A program made the position numbers and the translations under genes. Below, piece by piece: positions 1 through 8,134 of a stretch of 64,000 bases of DNA. The notes below the pieces were generated by a model, which saw only the letters and a list, made by a program, of their open reading frames with translations, made no database searches and was not told the origin of the DNA. This stretch comes from Bacteroidota bacterium. GTDB lineage: Bacteria > Bacteroidota > Bacteroidia > B-17B0 > Aurantibacillaceae. The DNA is taken from NCBI GenBank assembly GCA_021156365.1, contig JAJNDK010000001.1, positions 1-64,000 on the forward strand, written 5' to 3'. Numbering within the stretch: the stretch's first letter is position 1; the number at the start of each line of letters is the position of its first letter.

Positions 1-342
1 TGTAGCGCCTGTAGCCTGGTCGCCACGGATGATTACACCTGGTTGGATAGTAAGTGTAGCACCGTTGGTTACATATACTTTGTTCACGAGGGAAACAACA
101 GTACCTGTAGTCCATGTAGTGTTAGTAGTGATATCAGCGCTTACAGTAACTGAAGGAGCTCCGTAAGAAGCATTTTGCGGATCCCAGTTTGTCCAGCCGG
201 CAGTCCAATTGTTCGAAGAGATACCGGAGGTACCATCGGTTACAGGGAATGCTCCTTTGTATGCTGTAGGAGTCCAGAAACCTTGTGCACTAAGTGAGCT
301 GGCAGCCAGCAAACTCAATACGGATAAGTAGATTTTTTTCAT
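1..342 (-). CDS. Secreted protein, C-terminally cut by the window edge
   Basis: The first 114 codons of a gene running off the left edge. The start ATG (340-342) opens a clear signal peptide (MKKIYLSVLSLLAASSLSAQ, cleavage after SAQ). The mature part is rich in Trp, Asn, Thr and Gly, with WTAGWTNWDPQNASYG and a beta-solenoid-like run ending GATLTIQPGVIIRGD. That style is common in large Bacteroidota surface proteins that end in a T9SS sorting domain, but the C-terminus is not visible, so the T9SS assignment is inference. It lies downstream of the TonB receptor on the same strand, separated by a terminator, and has its own -7 element. Function unknown. Confidence 0.75.
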   Translation of the reverse strand, partial: MKKIYLSVLSLLAASSLSAQGFWTPTAYKGAFPVTDGTSGISSNNWTAGWTNWDPQNASYGAPSVTVSADITTNTTWTTGTVVSLVNKVYVTNGATLTIQPGVIIRGDQATGAT

Positions 343-375
343 TTTTTTGATTGGATTTTTGTTTAATGACGAATA

Positions 376-383
376 CAAATGTA
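376..383 (-). promoter_or_regulatory. -7 element for the partial secreted-protein gene
   Basis: Reads TACATTTG on the minus strand, a perfect match to the Bacteroidota -7 consensus TAnnTTTG, about 34 nt before the start codon at 342. No TTG is seen at the expected -33 spacing, so this is a half-supported promoter. Confidence 0.4.
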
Positions 384-525
384 TCTCGTGGATGTTCTGA
401 TGCTATTTTGGAATACTTACGATTAGCTTATTTAATTGTTAAGCTAACATTACTGAAAAAGGACATTATTTTGCATATGAACAAGCCTGTATGTTAATTA
501 AATGTTTTTAAACAAGTCAAAAATG

Positions 526-560
526 AAAAAATCCACCTGCTACCGGCAGATGGATTTTTT
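526..560 (-). terminator. Intrinsic terminator after the TonB receptor gene
   Basis: Fifteen-base arms (526-540 and 546-560) around a 5-nt loop with one non-Watson-Crick position. On the minus-strand RNA that position is a U-G wobble, on the plus strand it is a mismatch, so it fits termination of the minus-strand TonB receptor transcript. Both arms end in A/T runs, giving the U-tract. Confidence 0.8.
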
Positions 561-585
561 ATTCTTATGATAATGTAAATGCGGT

Positions 586-3480
586 TTAAAACTTCATAGA
601 AATACCAATGCTGTATGTTTTACCGAAATTCATCTCCGACATAATATTGTCGTCGTTTTTATCCAGTTTCTTATTGTTGTTGATATCCTGGTAGAAGTAT
701 AGCTTCTGAGCGAGGGCATCACGCAGGTTGAATTTTACTTCCAGTTTTTTGCTTTTCAGGAAGGCTTTGGATAACTGGAAATCCATTACTGTACGGCCCT
801 CTTCCCAGATATCCGGTTCCTGCACATTTCCAACGATAGCGATCCTTCTGCCGATACGGTTAACCGCCATGCTGAATCCCCATCCTCTGTCAGTATCGAG
901 GTACTGAATACCTGCATTCACGATGTAAGGTGATTGCCCCTGCAAAGGCCTTTCCGGGCTAATAGATCCTACTACTTCACTTACATCTACTTTAGAACGT
1001 ATATATGCATAATTAGAGAACACGGTGATATTGTTCAGGAATTTGCTGGAATCTTTTTTCAACAACGCTCCGATCACAACACGCAGCTCGATCTCAAATC
1101 CGTAATTTTCTGCTTTCTTTACGTTCTGATACGTCAGTGCGCGGGTTTCATCCGCACGGTTGATCTGCTCGATCGCATTTTTAAATGTTTTGTAGAATCC
1201 GGAAACCGATAATACCTGTCCTCTGCCCGGGTAAAACTCATAACGAAGATCGTAGTTGTCGATGAGGGCTCTTTGCAGATACTGGTTCCCCCTGATGGAA
1301 AAATTGGTAACGAAATCATAGAAACCAAAAGGTGCGAGCTCCCTGAACTCAGGACGCGACAGGGTTTTGTAATAACTTGCCCGGATGTTTTGTTTGCTGG
1401 TAAGCGAAAAGATCGCATTGGCTGATGGTAAGATATCCATATATGCCGTATCTACTTTTACAGGGGATCCGTCATCTTCAAAAGATCCCAGCGTCTGGCG
1501 GAAAGTTTCCATACGCGCTCCCCAGATGAGGCGCAGCCAGGTATTGTAGCGGTGATCAAGCATCACAAAAGCAGATCCCAGTTCGGAAGATGCATCATAT
1601 GAATCGTTAGGTTTGGAAGCTTCTTCGAGCTTAAATCCTCCTTTTCCGTTGGCCAGCAATCCCATGTTCTGAGGCGCAAAGATCTGGTCTTCAGGTAAGA
1701 GCAAGAGGCTTTTATCAAAAGTGAGAACCGTAGGAATGCTGTAGCGTGTAAAACCAATATAACGCGCATCAAAATCACGTACCCTGCGCTGGAATCCGCC
1801 ACCTACTTTTACCTCGTTGTTCAGCTTTATTTTTTTGAAGTCGAAAGGAATCGCTACATCCGTTACAAAGCTGTACATGTTTTCGAGGTTTTTCGAATAG
1901 AAGAAGTTACCGCCGGTAGTCGGAGAAGTTCCCGTAAGGTTAATAGCAGCTTCGTACACAGGTTCCGGCTCGTACGGATCGGTAGGATCGTATTTCTGGG
2001 AAGCCTTGGTATAGGTCATTTTCCGCAGGTTCGGGATGTTCCGGTTGATGTTACTGAATCCACCGATCCAGTTGACTTTAACAGTTTTTCCTAATAAATG
2101 CTTTCCTACGAGCTGCCCGGTGTACAGTTTATTTTCAGTATACCAGCGTACGCTCGATTGCTCCAGTGTTTTGATCACGTTGATGAATTCGCGGGTGCCC
2201 TGACGCAGCGTAACACGGTCTTCTGTGTTTATACTGTACATATTTTTGAAACTGATGCTGTGCTTGTCGTTGATCTTGTACGAGAAATTACCCAGTGCAC
2301 CAACAAGCACATTGGTAACGTAGTTTTTGTCGGTATACTCAAAATCCTGTGCGTTTTTCCCGGTAAGCGGATCAATATCAGCCATATATTCGCGACGGAT
2401 GGAGGTGTTGAATGAGTTATTACTGTTGTAGGTAAGTGCGCACATCATACCGAAGCTTGCCGGTTTGTCCTTGGCTTTGAAGGATTGAGCGATCGAATAC
2501 TGAAAGTTATAGTTTGGGCTGAAGGTTTGTTTTTGCAGCGCCCATTCGTTCGGCATCAGCTTGGCCAGCTCGGCTTTTTGCTGCGGTTTGGTATAATTGT
2601 GTTTGAAATCATATGTTTCGGGAAGGCCTGCCGGCATATTCCTGTATCCCTTGTCGAGCCCGAGCCAGTCTGTTTTGCTGCCCTGGTAGGTATATTGCTC
2701 TTTGCGTGTAGTAATAGTATTGTAACCGGCTCCGAAAGAAACCGACTGAAAGTTCTCATCGGGAATGCCTTTGGTATTGATCTGGATCACACCGCCGGCA
2801 AAGTCTGCGGGCAGCTCCGGTGTGGCGGTTTTCTGGATCGTTAAATTATCAAGCATATTGGATGGAAAGATATCGAAAGAAAAAGCTTTCCGGTCGCTTT
2901 CCGAGCTTGGCAACGGAGCCCCGTTGATATACGCAGCATTGTAACGGTCGTTCAACCCGCGGATAATGGCGAATTTATTGTCCTGGATGCTGGCACCGCT
3001 CACACGTTTAAGTACGTCGCTGGTATTCCTGTCCGGTGTTTTTTTGATCGTTTCGTACGATACACCATCGCTCACGGATGCATTGTTCTTTTGCATATCG
3101 TAAAATGCACTGTTGTTGTCTTTGAGCCGTGTGGCAGAAATGGTAACTACGGTCAGAGTATCTCCAACTGGTTCCTGCATGGAAAAATCGAGATGAAGTG
3201 TTTCTCCCGGTTTCACAACCACACCGGTAACCACTTTATTGGCATAGGAAACGAATTTACAGACTACATTGTAGGTTCCGGGTTTCACCGGGCCTATCAC
3301 ATAGTTTCCGTCAAAATCGGCAGCAGCACCCTGCGTGGTACCTTCCAGTAATATGCTTGCACCGGGAAGCGTTTCCCCGGTCTTTACATCGATCACTTTA
3401 CCAACGATCTTGCCGTTGTCCTGTGCCTGGATAATAAAAGAACTGATAAGAAAAAGCAGGGTAATACGTAACTGTTGCAT
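586..3480 (-). CDS. TonB-dependent outer-membrane receptor
   Basis: A 964-aa outer-membrane transporter. Residues 1-19 form a signal peptide. Residues ~24-105 are a carboxypeptidase-regulatory-like beta domain (GKVIDVKTGETLPGASILLEG, then DFDGNYVIG), ~125-235 the plug domain (DVLKRVSGASI, IIRGLNDRYNAAYINGAPLP, ADFAGGVIQI), and the rest a beta-barrel with aromatic-rich strands ending in GKTYSIGISMKF. Such receptors import substrates too large for porins using TonB-ExbBD energy. There is no SusD partner beside it, so it is not a classical glycan-uptake pair. The substrate cannot be told from sequence. The neighbouring downstream secreted protein could be a functional partner, but a terminator lies between them. 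Confidence 0.92.
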   Translation of the reverse strand: MQQLRITLLFLISSFIIQAQDNGKIVGKVIDVKTGETLPGASILLEGTTQGAAADFDGNYVIGPVKPGTYNVVCKFVSYANKVVTGVVVKPGETLHLDFSMQEPVGDTLTVVTISATRLKDNNSAFYDMQKNNASVSDGVSYETIKKTPDRNTSDVLKRVSGASIQDNKFAIIRGLNDRYNAAYINGAPLPSSESDRKAFSFDIFPSNMLDNLTIQKTATPELPADFAGGVIQINTKGIPDENFQSVSFGAGYNTITTRKEQYTYQGSKTDWLGLDKGYRNMPAGLPETYDFKHNYTKPQQKAELAKLMPNEWALQKQTFSPNYNFQYSIAQSFKAKDKPASFGMMCALTYNSNNSFNTSIRREYMADIDPLTGKNAQDFEYTDKNYVTNVLVGALGNFSYKINDKHSISFKNMYSINTEDRVTLRQGTREFINVIKTLEQSSVRWYTENKLYTGQLVGKHLLGKTVKVNWIGGFSNINRNIPNLRKMTYTKASQKYDPTDPYEPEPVYEAAINLTGTSPTTGGNFFYSKNLENMYSFVTDVAIPFDFKKIKLNNEVKVGGGFQRRVRDFDARYIGFTRYSIPTVLTFDKSLLLLPEDQIFAPQNMGLLANGKGGFKLEEASKPNDSYDASSELGSAFVMLDHRYNTWLRLIWGARMETFRQTLGSFEDDGSPVKVDTAYMDILPSANAIFSLTSKQNIRASYYKTLSRPEFRELAPFGFYDFVTNFSIRGNQYLQRALIDNYDLRYEFYPGRGQVLSVSGFYKTFKNAIEQINRADETRALTYQNVKKAENYGFEIELRVVIGALLKKDSSKFLNNITVFSNYAYIRSKVDVSEVVGSISPERPLQGQSPYIVNAGIQYLDTDRGWGFSMAVNRIGRRIAIVGNVQEPDIWEEGRTVMDFQLSKAFLKSKKLEVKFNLRDALAQKLYFYQDINNNKKLDKNDDNIMSEMNFGKTYSIGISMKF

Positions 3481-3634
3481 TTAAATTTTTTTTGCAAAGT
3501 TCAGCTTTCAGGATAAAGGAAATTTTATCGGAACGTTACGTATAGGTTAAATTAAGTGTTTTGTTTTAATGTTTTCGTAATAATAAATTAACCTTGATGA
3601 TTTTACATATTTGTCAAGAGGAATACGAAGGAAC

Positions 3635-3667
3635 AAAAAAGGCTGCCCGGAAACCAGACAGCCTTTT
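3635..3667 (-). terminator. Intrinsic terminator after the bactofilin-like gene
   Basis: Fourteen-base arms (3637-3650 and 3654-3667) with a 3-nt loop. The two non-Watson-Crick positions are U-G wobbles on the minus-strand RNA. It is followed by a six-U tract (plus-strand A3635-3640) and lies 21 nt past the stop of the minus-strand gene at 3689. Confidence 0.85.
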
Positions 3668-3688
3668 GACATGATTTTATAAACCGGA

Positions 3689-4300
3689 TTAAGCTCCGCA
3701 GTTAATAATTGAAGAGGCTGTTATAGTCAACTTACGGATTCGGTCTGTTGTAACAGAGCCTGTAACTGTTCCTCCTCCGTTGTCATTACCGATGATCAGT
3801 CTGTTTCCGGAGCTATAAGAAATATTTCCTTTAACAGTACCTTTGTTTACCACTTTCAGTACAGAACCGTTGGAAACACTGATATTTCCTTTTACGATCC
3901 CGCCTTTGCGAATGATCGCATTACTACCGGTTCCCACGCTGATCTCTCCTTCTACGGATCCTGAATCTTCCACAAACAGTACACCATTGTTGAGAATACT
4001 CACATTCCCTCTCACCATTCCGCCTCTTCCTACACGGATCGTTTCACCAGCTACAGATTCTATCGGTCCATCAACAGGAGTATTGATCAGTCGCTCGGTG
4101 GCCGTGTATGGCTGCAGATCAGTTGCTACCGGCTCTTTCTGTTGGTAGTCGATCTTGAACGTAACAGCGCTGCCAACTGCGAGTCCTTTTTCCTTAAATG
4201 TAGGATCATCATAATTGTAGACTTCGTCCGTTTCAGTTTCTCTTACAGTTCCGAACTGCGCGTTTGTTGGGTCAATTGATTCAACTTTTCCGAGTGCCAT
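3689..4300 (-). CDS. Cold-shock-like domain fused to bactofilin-like beta-solenoid
   Basis: A 203-aa cytoplasmic-looking protein without signal peptide. Residues 1-65 follow the outline of a cold-shock OB fold (GKVESIDPTNAQFGTV, then GLAVGSAVTFKID, EPVATDLQP) but lack the canonical RNP aromatic residues. Residues ~85-190 are about five repeats of ~20 residues with the signature G-x-V-x-G-x-(V/I)-S (GGMVRGNVSI, SGSVEGEISV, GGIVKGNISV, KGTVKGNISY, GGTVTGSVTT), as in right-handed beta-helical bactofilins and polymer-forming cytoskeletal proteins. The tail ends TITASSIINCGA. Domain calls are by pattern and would need a profile search. It is monocistronic, with its own terminator, and divergent from the TPR-SpoIIE gene. 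Confidence 0.7.
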   Translation of the reverse strand: MALGKVESIDPTNAQFGTVRETETDEVYNYDDPTFKEKGLAVGSAVTFKIDYQQKEPVATDLQPYTATERLINTPVDGPIESVAGETIRVGRGGMVRGNVSILNNGVLFVEDSGSVEGEISVGTGSNAIIRKGGIVKGNISVSNGSVLKVVNKGTVKGNISYSSGNRLIIGNDNGGGTVTGSVTTDRIRKLTITASSIINCGA

Positions 4301-4391
4301 AATTGCTTGTTTTTAGTGGTTATTACTACAATTATAAGGAGACAATTTATTATTAAAAAATTTTTTTTACTTTTAAGCCAAGATACACTCT

Positions 4392-6467
4392 ATGCGGCTG
4401 TCACTTTTAATCGTTTTATTCCCTCTTTGTGCGGCTTTTGGGCAAAATACGGATTCTGTATTAAAGGTGATCGAAAAGACCTCTTCCGATACCCAAAAGC
4501 TCAATTTATACATAAACAGTATAATTCTTCCACTTGAGAATGAAGGAAAGTTTGCTGAAATGGAAAAGATGAGCCTTCGTGCTTTTGAGCTTTCCAAAGG
4601 GACAGACGATGTGCAAAAGAAGGTGAATGCAGGGCTTACACTTGCCCGCGCTTATCTCAACAACGATAAAAATACGGAAAGCGAAAAGATGGTACTGGAG
4701 ATGCTTTCCATCTGCCGTAACATGAACATGGTGCGAAGTGCCGGCAGCTGCTACAAACAGTTAGCAAGGATTTATTATATCAATGGCGATTATACGAAAT
4801 CGATGCAGTATTCGCTGGAGGCGCAGAAAAAATGGGAGGAACTGAACGATCCCAAATTCCTTGCAATCGGGCTTGGCGACCTTGCATCCATCAATTATTT
4901 TATCGGGCACAACGATAAAGCGGCTGAGTATTGGGAAAAGGAGATCGAGATCTATACTACCCAAAATGCTGAAAAATCGATAGCCAATACGCTTGGTAAT
5001 CTCGGACTGGCCTATGCAGAGCTTGGTAATTATTACAAAGCAGAGATCTCGTTAAAAAAATCCATTAGCCTCTGCACAAAGCACAATATGAAGGGCTCCC
5101 TGGCCAATGCGTATACCAATTATTGCAAGCTGATGTATCAGAAACGGAACATTGATCAGGCTATAGAATACAACAACAGGGCAATTAAGATATACGAAGA
5201 GCTGCAGGACGAGAATTTCCTCAGCAACAACTATTCGAACGGGGCAGAATTGCTGCGGATGCAGAAAAAATACGACCTGGCGATCCAATACATCAACAAG
5301 GCTTTTGATATAGAGAACAAACGCAATAACAAGACGAATATTTCTGCTTTGTTACTGAACCGGGCGGCTATTAATTACGACCTGGGCAACCTGAAAGATG
5401 CATACGAAGATCTTACCAAACACATAGAGATCCAGGACTCGCTGATCAATATCGACAACCAGCGGAGCATCAACGACCTCGAAAAAAAGTATGAGCTTGA
5501 TCAGAAGGAAAAAGAGAACAAGATCCTTAGCCAGCAGGTGGAGCTGAGCAATTCGGAAAGAGGAAAACAACGATTACTGATCCTTATCGGTATTGTGGTA
5601 TTGGCAGCTATGCTGTGCGTGGCTTTTGTACTGGTGCGTCAGAACCGTATCAAACAAAAGGCGAACAAAGACCTTTCCGACAAAAATCACATCATTGAAG
5701 AGCAGCACAAGGATATTAAAGACAGTATCAACTATTCCAAGCGGATCCAGGAGGCAATTTTTCCGCCCGATAAAATGTGGTATTCGATCCTGCCGGAGTC
5801 TTTTGTGCTTTACAAACCAAAGGATATACTCAGCGGTGATTTCTACTGGATAGAAGAAACGGAAGACCTGATCCTGCTGGCGGCAGCTGATTGTACGGGA
5901 CACGGTGTACCAGGTGCCCTGATGTCGATCGTCAACTTCAACCTGCTGAACAAAGCGGTGCTTGAGAAAGGTATTTACGATCCGGGTGAGATACTGAGTG
6001 CGGTGAACGTCTGGCTAACCCAGTCGCTGCACCAATCGTTCAACGAGTCGAGCATAAAAGACGGAATGGATGTGGCCCTGCTGAGCATTCATAAAAAAAC
6101 AGGGGAGATCAAATACGCCGGAGCGTTTAATTCGGTGTACCATTTTTCCGGCGAGGGATTAAAAGAGATCAAAGGAAATAAATTCCCGGTAGGAGCATTC
6201 ATTGAGGAAAGCATTAAAAAATTTTCCACACATACCATCAATGCGGAGAAAGGAGATATGTTGTATATCTTCTCCGATGGTTATGCCGATCAGTTTGGTG
6301 GCCCGAAAGGAAAGAAATTCAAATACAAACGAATGAAGGAGCTATTGGGCAGCATACAAACCCAGTCACCTGTTACACAGGAGAAGATCCTGGATACGGA
6401 ATTTATGAAATGGAAAGGCGGCAATGAGCAGGTTGACGACGTCCTCCTTATAGGCGTCCGCGTATAA
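4392..6467 (+). CDS. TPR-transmembrane-SpoIIE (PP2C-type) protein phosphatase
   Basis: A 691-aa membrane protein. Signal peptide 1-18 (FGQ cleavage) is followed by about eight tetratricopeptide repeats facing the periplasm (~40-345), a coiled coil, one transmembrane helix (~393-415), a second coiled coil and a cytoplasmic SpoIIE phosphatase domain (~450-691). Metal-binding acidic motifs are visible: SGDFYW, AAADCTGHGVPGALMS, DGMDVALLSI and FSDGYADQFGGPKGKKF. SpoIIE/RsbU phosphatases dephosphorylate serine/threonine on anti-sigma antagonists or other targets. The TPR part presumably senses a protein or envelope state. It shares architecture and motifs with the protein at 33749-35734. A C-terminal relic of a further copy follows at 6505. 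Confidence 0.88.
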   Translation: MRLSLLIVLFPLCAAFGQNTDSVLKVIEKTSSDTQKLNLYINSIILPLENEGKFAEMEKMSLRAFELSKGTDDVQKKVNAGLTLARAYLNNDKNTESEKMVLEMLSICRNMNMVRSAGSCYKQLARIYYINGDYTKSMQYSLEAQKKWEELNDPKFLAIGLGDLASINYFIGHNDKAAEYWEKEIEIYTTQNAEKSIANTLGNLGLAYAELGNYYKAEISLKKSISLCTKHNMKGSLANAYTNYCKLMYQKRNIDQAIEYNNRAIKIYEELQDENFLSNNYSNGAELLRMQKKYDLAIQYINKAFDIENKRNNKTNISALLLNRAAINYDLGNLKDAYEDLTKHIEIQDSLINIDNQRSINDLEKKYELDQKEKENKILSQQVELSNSERGKQRLLILIGIVVLAAMLCVAFVLVRQNRIKQKANKDLSDKNHIIEEQHKDIKDSINYSKRIQEAIFPPDKMWYSILPESFVLYKPKDILSGDFYWIEETEDLILLAAADCTGHGVPGALMSIVNFNLLNKAVLEKGIYDPGEILSAVNVWLTQSLHQSFNESSIKDGMDVALLSIHKKTGEIKYAGAFNSVYHFSGEGLKEIKGNKFPVGAFIEESIKKFSTHTINAEKGDMLYIFSDGYADQFGGPKGKKFKYKRMKELLGSIQTQSPVTQEKILDTEFMKWKGGNEQVDDVLLIGVRV

Positions 6468-6504
6468 GAAGAGTCACAATGCTGACCTGCTTTGCTGCGT
6501 CAGC

Positions 6505-6540
6505 ATGGACGATGTATTGCTGATCGGGGTGAGGGTGTAG
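6505..6540 (+). pseudogene. C-terminal relic of a second SpoIIE phosphatase gene
   Basis: Thirty-seven bases after the stop of the SpoIIE gene, an in-frame stretch reads MDDVLLIGVRV-stop. The preceding gene ends VDDVLLIGVRV-stop. Ten residues are identical, yet nine of the ten codons and the stop codon differ. A recent DNA duplication would have kept the codons, so this looks like the tail of an older, adjacent paralogue whose body has been deleted. The relic is preceded by an 8-bp inverted repeat (6479-6486 with 6499-6506). Confidence 0.65.
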
Positions 6541-6592
6541 AATTTTTGATTTTAAGAATTGTTGAATTGTAGATTGACTGTTCGGTCAAAAA

Positions 6593-7600
6593 TTACTTCA
6601 CCATTTCCACAATGGCTTTTACCCAGCTATCGTTATCGTTTAAGCTTTCTACCAATGTTACTTTTTCGCCGCCGTGTTCGCGAAAGATCTCATTGTATTC
6701 GGTACCGATCTCGTAAATGGTTTCGAGGCAGTCGGCCACAAATGCCGGAGAGAACACCAGCAGTTTTTTTGCCCCTTTCTTTGCAAGCTCTTCGATCACC
6801 TTGTCGGAGTATGGTTTGATCCATTTATCATTGAGCCTTGATTGAAAAGTAGTCGTATATTTTCCTTCCGGGATCTGAAGGGCACTTACGAGGCTGCGTG
6901 TGGTGGCAAAACAATTGGCACGGTAACAGAACTGGTTGCTTTTGTTGATCTTGTTGCAGCAATCACCCAGCTGACAATAGTCGCTGCCATAATGTGCCGC
7001 GCTCTTTTTAATATGCCGCTCCGGAAGCCCGTGGTAACTGAAAACCACGTGATCATAGTCACTGATCGTATGTTTTTTACCCTGTTCGGCCAATGCCTGC
7101 AGAAAATTTTCGTCCCTGTAAAAACTACTGATGATGCGGATATCAGGGAATACTTCCCAGGAAGACAGCTCCTTCATCACTTTTTCGATAGTGGACCCGG
7201 TGGAAGAAGAAGCGTATTGCGGATAGAGGGGAAGAACAGTGATGGAGCTTACTTTTTCTTTTCTCAGTTTTTCCAGTGCAGATGAAATAGAGGGGTTCTG
7301 ATAGCGCATGGCAAACTCAACAACGTATTCATCGCCCAGCTGTTTTCTCACTTTGTCTGTGAGCTTAATGGTATTCAGGAGCAGGGGAGAGCCATCGTGT
7401 GTCCAGATCTCCCGGTATAGTTTGGCGGAATTGCCTGTGCGGAAAGGAATGATGATGCCGTTAACCAGCATAAAACGTCCTACAGCAGAAATATCAATGA
7501 CACGGGGATCGTTCAGAAATTCGGTAAGATAGGTACGTACATTACTTTTGGAAGGACTGTCCGGCGTACCTAAATTGATTAATAAGATTCCTTTTTTCAC
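6593..7600 (-). CDS. hemH: Ferrochelatase
   Basis: A 335-aa enzyme that inserts Fe2+ into protoporphyrin IX (coproporphyrin III in some lineages), the last or near-last step of haem synthesis. The N-terminus KGILLINLGTPDSP and the motif FSYHGLPERHIKK (with the conserved metal-binding His) are diagnostic. FQSRLNDKWIKPYSDK and FSPAFVADCLETIYEI match the C-terminal half, including the conserved Glu of the active site. Length is typical for the bacterial enzyme. It is the last gene of an apparent rho - DUF4199 - hemH operon (22-nt gap from the upstream gene). No membrane helix is visible. Confidence 0.95.
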   Translation of the reverse strand: MKKGILLINLGTPDSPSKSNVRTYLTEFLNDPRVIDISAVGRFMLVNGIIIPFRTGNSAKLYREIWTHDGSPLLLNTIKLTDKVRKQLGDEYVVEFAMRYQNPSISSALEKLRKEKVSSITVLPLYPQYASSSTGSTIEKVMKELSSWEVFPDIRIISSFYRDENFLQALAEQGKKHTISDYDHVVFSYHGLPERHIKKSAAHYGSDYCQLGDCCNKINKSNQFCYRANCFATTRSLVSALQIPEGKYTTTFQSRLNDKWIKPYSDKVIEELAKKGAKKLLVFSPAFVADCLETIYEIGTEYNEIFREHGGEKVTLVESLNDNDSWVKAIVEMVK

Positions 7601-7622
7601 TTCAGAATTAGTCTGTTTGTGT

Positions 7623-8132
7623 TTAACCTCGTTTCATGAACACGCCACTGATAAATGACGAAAACAAACCGAATGCAAAGATCGGGAACAATGCCCTGGA
7701 TAAGCTGAAATATTTGAATCCCTGCTCGTACAGCATTTGTTGTCTTACTACATCCAGCATGCTTGCATTCTTTTCGTGCTTCAGTTTTTCTTTCAGCAGC
7801 TCATGATAGTCGGTGTTTGTAAAGAATTGTGTATAAAAATCCTTCATTTCGGCTACATAGAAAATATAATCAAAAGCCGTCATAACCACTGCAATGATCG
7901 ATACGAAGATCAATCCTTGTCTCACAGCTTCTTTACCGCCGATCACACCACCGTTTTCTTTGCGTTTTAAATAAACGATAAAAACAACAAATGGAAGGAT
8001 CATTCCAAGGAGAATGAAAGGGCCTAACCTGCCCATTGGCGAATTGTAGTAGCTGCCGTAGAACAGGATCAGTTTTGTGCTGATGCTGAGTACGCAATAA
8101 ACGATAGCGATCAGGAAAATTCTACTCTTCAT
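7623..8132 (-). CDS. DUF4199-like membrane protein
   Basis: A 169-aa integral membrane protein with four likely transmembrane segments (about 5-25, 36-56, 73-94 and 145-165). The amphipathic stretch in between (~95-140) contains MKDFYTQFFTNTDYHELLKE. Size, helix spacing and the central charged region resemble the DUF4199 family of Bacteroidota, whose function is unknown. It starts 2 nt after the rho stop codon, so the two are almost certainly co-translated, and hemH follows 22 nt later. Family name is from memory of the pattern. Confidence 0.7.
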   Translation of the reverse strand: MKSRIFLIAIVYCVLSISTKLILFYGSYYNSPMGRLGPFILLGMILPFVVFIVYLKRKENGGVIGGKEAVRQGLIFVSIIAVVMTAFDYIFYVAEMKDFYTQFFTNTDYHELLKEKLKHEKNASMLDVVRQQMLYEQGFKYFSLSRALFPIFAFGLFSSFISGVFMKRG

Positions 8133-8134
8133 AA

